From positions 1 through 9,375 of the forward strand of contig JASLCW010000242.1 of NCBI GenBank assembly GCA_030151765.1: a stretch of 9,375 nucleotides of DNA, in the 5' to 3' direction. This DNA comes from Marmoricola sp. GTDB taxonomy: Bacteria; Actinomycetota; Actinomycetes; Propionibacteriales; Nocardioidaceae. Positions within the stretch are counted from its first letter, which is position 1. The number at the start of each line of letters is the position of its first letter. A program made the position numbers and the translations under genes. Of the stretch, positions 6,430 through 9,375 are shown in pieces. A model generated the notes under the pieces. That model had not been told where the DNA came from and ran no database searches. It was given only the letters and a program-made list of their open reading frames with translations.

Positions 6430-6443
6430 GTGATTGCGGTCAC
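6430..6443. promoter_or_regulatory. CRP/FNR-like half-site pair GTGA-N6-TCAC
   Basis: GTGATTGCGGTCAC has the core spacing of actinobacterial CRP-type sites (TGTGA-N6-TCACA), but the outer T and A are missing. It lies in the 239-bp gap (6295-6533) upstream of the ATPase-like gene. Apart from this, the repeat at 6383-6404 and the hairpin at 6519-6544, I see nothing definite in that gap. Confidence 0.25.
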
Positions 6444-6518
6444 GTCGGGCAGGAAGTTGCTACGTGCATCACAAGAATGGCGCCCAGTCGGCGGTGAGCA
6501 AGTGCCGATAAGCGGTAT

Positions 6519-6544
6519 GCGGCGACTGCAGGTTCAGTCGCCGC
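6519..6544 (-). terminator. Hairpin overlapping the stop of the first-listed PucR-type gene
   Basis: GCGGCGACTG (6519-6528) and CAGTCGCCGC (6535-6544) form a perfect 10-bp stem with a 6-base loop; the TGA stop (6536-6534, minus strand) sits at the loop edge. There is no U-tract on the minus strand, as is common for actinobacterial terminators. The stem encodes the last residues of the protein. Confidence 0.5.
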
Positions 6545-7832
6545 TTTCGGTGTTGAAGCGGTCGAAGTCGCTCTGGTCGCCGGCCTTCCACATCGGCACA
6601 CTCGCCGTGAGCAGGAGGGTGAGCTGAACGATCATGTCGGGATCGTGCAGGGCCTTGCCGAAGAGTTGGTTGATCCGCTTCCACCGGTAGCGGATGGTCT
6701 GCGGGTGAACCGCGAGCCGTGCCGCGATCGCCGGAGCCGAGTCTCGCGTCTCCAGCCAGGCCAGCAAGGTCTCGGAGAGGATCTCGCGTGAGTTGGGTGT
6801 CTCGGCCAACAGCGGAGGCAGCAGTTCCTGGCAGAGCTGGCGACGCAGGGCCGGCTCGGAATGCAGCCACAGCTGCGTGCGATGGTCGGCGCAGTTGAGG
6901 ACCTTGTCGTCGGGTACGACGCCGCGGTGAGCCAGGTCGAGGAGTCGCCGGGTCCACTTGAAGGCGTCGAAGGCCTCACGAGGACTCATCGGCCAACTGG
7001 CGGCGGCGCGCGTGACGGTCTCGTCCTGCCCGAGATACTCGATCAGATCGGGAGCCAAGGCCGCGTCGAGGGCGATCACCAGCGGATTGCCCTCGTTGCT
7101 GAGGTGGTCGCCGATCTTCGGGGCGAAGGAGCCGGCGCGCTCGGTGCGGAGCGCAGTCACGACGACGAGCCGATCGGGCACGCTCCACCCCGCCTGGCCG
7201 GCCAGGTCGACGAGATCCTTCTGGGGACGGGTGAGCAGGGTGTCGAGCGTGCGGGTCCGCACGGATGCCGCTTCCTCGGCCCGCCGACCCTCCCGATAGC
7301 CGGTGCGGACCTGCTCGCGAAGCTGACCCATCTGGTCCCGAAGTACGTCGGCAGCGTGGCTGAGCGTCGCCGCCGAGGAGTCGAGAGCAACCGCGAGTGC
7401 TCTGACCTCGTCCCAGATCAACACGGCAGCGCGGTCGAGCGCGGCGAGGATCAGTTCGAGTTCGTGTCCGTCCGAGGCCTCTCCGTAGCCCATCTTCGCG
7501 AAGAGATCGTCGACCTTGCGCGAGTTGGCGAGGCCGCCGCCCAGGGCATCGGTGAATTGGCCGAAGGCGGCGCGGGTGGCCATCCCGATCAACCAGTGCC
7601 GCTTGCCGGTGCTGGGGCCGGCGTAGGCCTCGAACTCCGTCTGGATCCGCGTCGTTATCTGATCGGTGATCCGGGCGGTCTCGGCCTCCAGGTCGCGCAC
7701 CAGGGCTTCCTGTCCCGGTGGTTCGATCTCCCTCCAGGCATGTGCATCGATCACGGTCCCCTCCGCACTCATGTCGTCCGATTCGTGCTCGGACTCGTCG
7801 TCCTTCTCTCCTCCATCGTTTCCGCGCTCCAT
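6534..7832 (-). CDS. PucR-family helix-turn-helix transcriptional regulator (paralogue A)
   Basis: A 432-residue regulator. The C-terminal PucR-type helix-turn-helix is at about 350-410, with the recognition region SAPAIAARLAVHPQTIRYRWKRIN (about 365-388) and FGKALHDPD after it. The middle (about 190-330) is the GGDEF-like central region common to this family, including WSVPDRLVVVTAL (216-228) and RGVVPDDKVLNCADH (303-317). The N-terminal 40-190 stretch is helical and alanine-rich, like the RsbRD-like sensor of PucR/CdaR relatives. No known ligand site is seen, so the effector is unknown; PucR itself controls purine catabolism, but most relatives do not. The first 20 residues are very acidic. 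AGGAAAG lies 3 bases before the ATG at 7832, and a second ATG at 7772 is possible. It is related to the next PucR-type gene on the same strand. Confidence 0.9.
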   Translation of the reverse strand: MERGNDGGEKDDESEHESDDMSAEGTVIDAHAWREIEPPGQEALVRDLEAETARITDQITTRIQTEFEAYAGPSTGKRHWLIGMATRAAFGQFTDALGGGLANSRKVDDLFAKMGYGEASDGHELELILAALDRAAVLIWDEVRALAVALDSSAATLSHAADVLRDQMGQLREQVRTGYREGRRAEEAASVRTRTLDTLLTRPQKDLVDLAGQAGWSVPDRLVVVTALRTERAGSFAPKIGDHLSNEGNPLVIALDAALAPDLIEYLGQDETVTRAAASWPMSPREAFDAFKWTRRLLDLAHRGVVPDDKVLNCADHRTQLWLHSEPALRRQLCQELLPPLLAETPNSREILSETLLAWLETRDSAPAIAARLAVHPQTIRYRWKRINQLFGKALHDPDMIVQLTLLLTASVPMWKAGDQSDFDRFNTESGD

Positions 7833-7999
7833 CTTTCCTAATCATGTCTCGACCGTGCCTGTGGATAACGGAGCTGCAACGATGTGCGAATGTGGATCGT
7901 CCACCACTCCGCGATCGATCAAGCCATGGCGAGGATGCTCATCTCAAGTAGCGCCACGAGCGCGCTGGCCGGTGTGGAGAGAAGTTATGAACCGGATGA

Positions 8000-8010
8000 C
8001 AACTTTGTTG
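8000..8010. promoter_or_regulatory. Short inverted repeat in the gap between the two PucR-type genes
   Basis: CAAC-TTT-GTTG lies 10 bp past the end of the upstream PucR-type gene, in the 187-bp gap 7833-8019 that must hold any promoter of paralogue A. I could not assign a clear -35/-10 pair there. Confidence 0.2.
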
Positions 8011-8019
8011 GGCATTCGG

Positions 8020-9354
8020 TCATTCCTCGCACCGCGGTCGGCCTGGCTGGCGATCATGATCGCGCTCGAACGAGCAGTTCCTCGGGCGCGCCGAATGCGG
8101 AGGCCGTCGGTGCGGCGGAGCATCATCGACGGTTGCATCCGGTGGATGCCGGGTGTCGTTGAAGACCGCCTCGAGCGCGAGTTGGAGCTCGAGGCGGCCG
8201 GTCGGCGTACTCAGACGTTCGCCGAAGAGATTGCGCAGAACGCGGAGCCGATGCCGGACAGTCTGCTGGTGGACCCCGAGCTCGCGGGCGAGTTGTGGCG
8301 CGCTGGAATGCGTACGCAGCGAGCTCAGCAAGGTGCGCTCGAGCTGGCGCCGATGGTGGTCGCTGACATCGTCGAGCGGCGCGAGCGCTTCCTTCCGGAT
8401 CTGGGTGATCAAGGCCGGGTCCGTGTGGACGAGGAGGAGTGCCTTGTGGTCCGTGCATGCGACGACACGGGAGTCGTGGATGACGCCGTTGTCGGCCAGG
8501 CGCAGCGTGGTGCGCGCCCAGCGCCAGGCATCGGCCGTGTGGCACAGCGGAATCGGCCAGCTGTGCGCGAGCCGCTTGCACTCAGGCGGGTTATCGGGGT
8601 CGACGACGAAAGGCTGGGCCGAGGGCACGATGAGGGTCAGCTGGCTGGGGCGGTGGTGGAGGAGTGAGCCGTGCGGGACGAGGCCGAGGACACCCTGCGG
8701 GGTGTGCGGCTGGTCGATGACCACGACGACGACCCTCTCCGGGAGCGGCCAGGAGGCTTTCGCCGCGAGGCGCTCGATCCGGCCGGCGCTCTCGTGGGTC
8801 AGGAGGGCCTGCGCGAGCCGTCGCCGGGCCACCGGTCCGCGTGCCGCGGTGCTGGTGGCATGGCCGGCCGAGGCCTCGGCCAGCAGATAGTCGATGTAGG
8901 CGACGAGTACGTCGGCGAGCACCGAGCTCGCGCGTGCGTCCATGTCGATGGTCGCCACGGCTTCGCGGTAGGTGCGCCATATGACTCCAGCGGCCAAGTG
9001 GTACTCGGCTCGCATCGCTTCGAGGTCGCGCCCTGCCTCTGCCTCCGAGCTGCCGAGATATCTGAAGGCGCGCGCTATCGCTGGATTGAGGGCCGCCGGG
9101 TCCACCACGATCTCGCCGAAGTGGAGGGTGGCCAGACCGACCGCATCGGAGAGCAAGGACGACACTGCTCCGGCCGGGGGATCTCGACGGGACGCCAGGC
9201 TGCCTTCGATGTCGGCCGTGATCCGTTGCGCGATGGTCGGTAGCAGCGGCCGGAGACTCGCGCCGATCTCGACCGGCAGTCGGGCTTCAGTGAGCCGACG
9301 CCGGATCGCGCCGAGCGGATCCCGCGGCTGGTCGGTTTCGCGGTGGTCGGTCAC
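8020..9354 (-). CDS. PucR-family helix-turn-helix transcriptional regulator (paralogue B) with a basic C-terminal tail
   Basis: A 444-residue regulator with the same plan as paralogue A: an N-terminal helical sensor region (about 15-165), a central region with WPLPERVVVVVI (202-213) and NGVIHDSRVVACTDHKALLLVH (about 289-310), and a PucR-type helix-turn-helix at about 335-398 (SAPQLARELGVHQQTVRHRLRVLRNLFG, 351-378). Residues after about 400 form a proline-, arginine- and histidine-rich tail of about 45 residues that I do not recognise as part of the family. The GTG start at 9354 is supported by GGGAGAGG 7 bases upstream. GTGA at the start overlaps a possible stop of a preceding gene, so it is probably the second gene of an operon entering from the right edge. 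Effector and targets are unknown; self- or cross-regulation with paralogue A is possible. Confidence 0.9.
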   Translation of the reverse strand: MTDHRETDQPRDPLGAIRRRLTEARLPVEIGASLRPLLPTIAQRITADIEGSLASRRDPPAGAVSSLLSDAVGLATLHFGEIVVDPAALNPAIARAFRYLGSSEAEAGRDLEAMRAEYHLAAGVIWRTYREAVATIDMDARASSVLADVLVAYIDYLLAEASAGHATSTAARGPVARRRLAQALLTHESAGRIERLAAKASWPLPERVVVVVIDQPHTPQGVLGLVPHGSLLHHRPSQLTLIVPSAQPFVVDPDNPPECKRLAHSWPIPLCHTADAWRWARTTLRLADNGVIHDSRVVACTDHKALLLVHTDPALITQIRKEALAPLDDVSDHHRRQLERTLLSSLRTHSSAPQLARELGVHQQTVRHRLRVLRNLFGERLSTPTGRLELQLALEAVFNDTRHPPDATVDDAPPHRRPPHSARPRNCSFERDHDRQPGRPRCEE

Positions 9355-9375
9355 GTGTCGTCCTCTCCCGGTTCG
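9351..9375 (-). CDS. Possible end of a further gene (last 7 codons only), overlapping the paralogue B start
   Basis: One minus frame reads EPGEDDT and then TGA (9353-9351), overlapping the GTG start by four bases (GTGA), the usual geometry of coupled operon genes. The acidic ending resembles a natural C-terminus, like the EPEGEDD end of the regulator at 2899-3471. Too short to identify; it could be chance. Confidence 0.3.
9362..9369 (-). promoter_or_regulatory. Ribosome binding site of PucR-type paralogue B
   Basis: GGGAGAGG on the minus strand ends 7 bases before the GTG at 9354 and decides this start. Confidence 0.7.

Noticed and set aside
7860..7868. A perfect DnaA-box-like sequence (TTATCCACA on the minus strand)
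   Set aside because: It is a single copy with no AT-rich region, no cluster of boxes and no dnaA/dnaN nearby, so it is not an origin.

Overview
The window is GC-rich, densely coded DNA from a high-GC Gram-positive bacterium. Likely leaderless promoters, GTG starts, a sterol-carrier-like (SCP) small protein and two PucR-type regulators suggest an actinobacterium, probably Nocardioides-like. That placement is inference; no rRNA or other marker is present to confirm it.

Layout from left to right. (1) The C-terminal two thirds of purL (+), a core purine biosynthesis gene, enters from the left edge. (2) A nested 65-bp hairpin follows purL. An MFS exporter gene on the minus strand converges on purL, reads through the hairpin and ends inside purL. 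(3) The exporter is divergent from an ArsR-like winged-helix regulator (+). The intergenic region holds four TTGCGCAA-like boxes spaced exactly 14 bp apart, within and around a perfect 30-bp palindrome, and plausible leaderless promoters on both sides. This looks like a self-contained regulator/exporter switch. (4) The regulator gene overlaps a small SCP-like gene by one base, and an M20 metallopeptidase gene follows 9 bp later, so the three probably form one transcript. (5) On the minus strand, 7 bp past the peptidase, is the most unusual gene. It encodes 375 residues that follow the C-terminal half of a P1B metal-transporting ATPase, but every hallmark catalytic and metal-binding motif I could align is replaced. 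(6) Two PucR-family regulators, related to each other, lie in tandem on the minus strand, the first of them probably in an operon with a gene beyond the right edge.

How the parts relate: purL, the SCP-like gene and the peptidase look like ordinary chromosomal genes. The exporter/regulator pair is probably an efflux module responding to an unknown small molecule. The ATPase-like pseudoenzyme lies downstream of the PucR genes on the same strand, but about 240 bp with inverted repeats separates them, so co-regulation is only a possibility. No tRNA, rRNA, CRISPR array, insertion sequence or prophage gene was seen.
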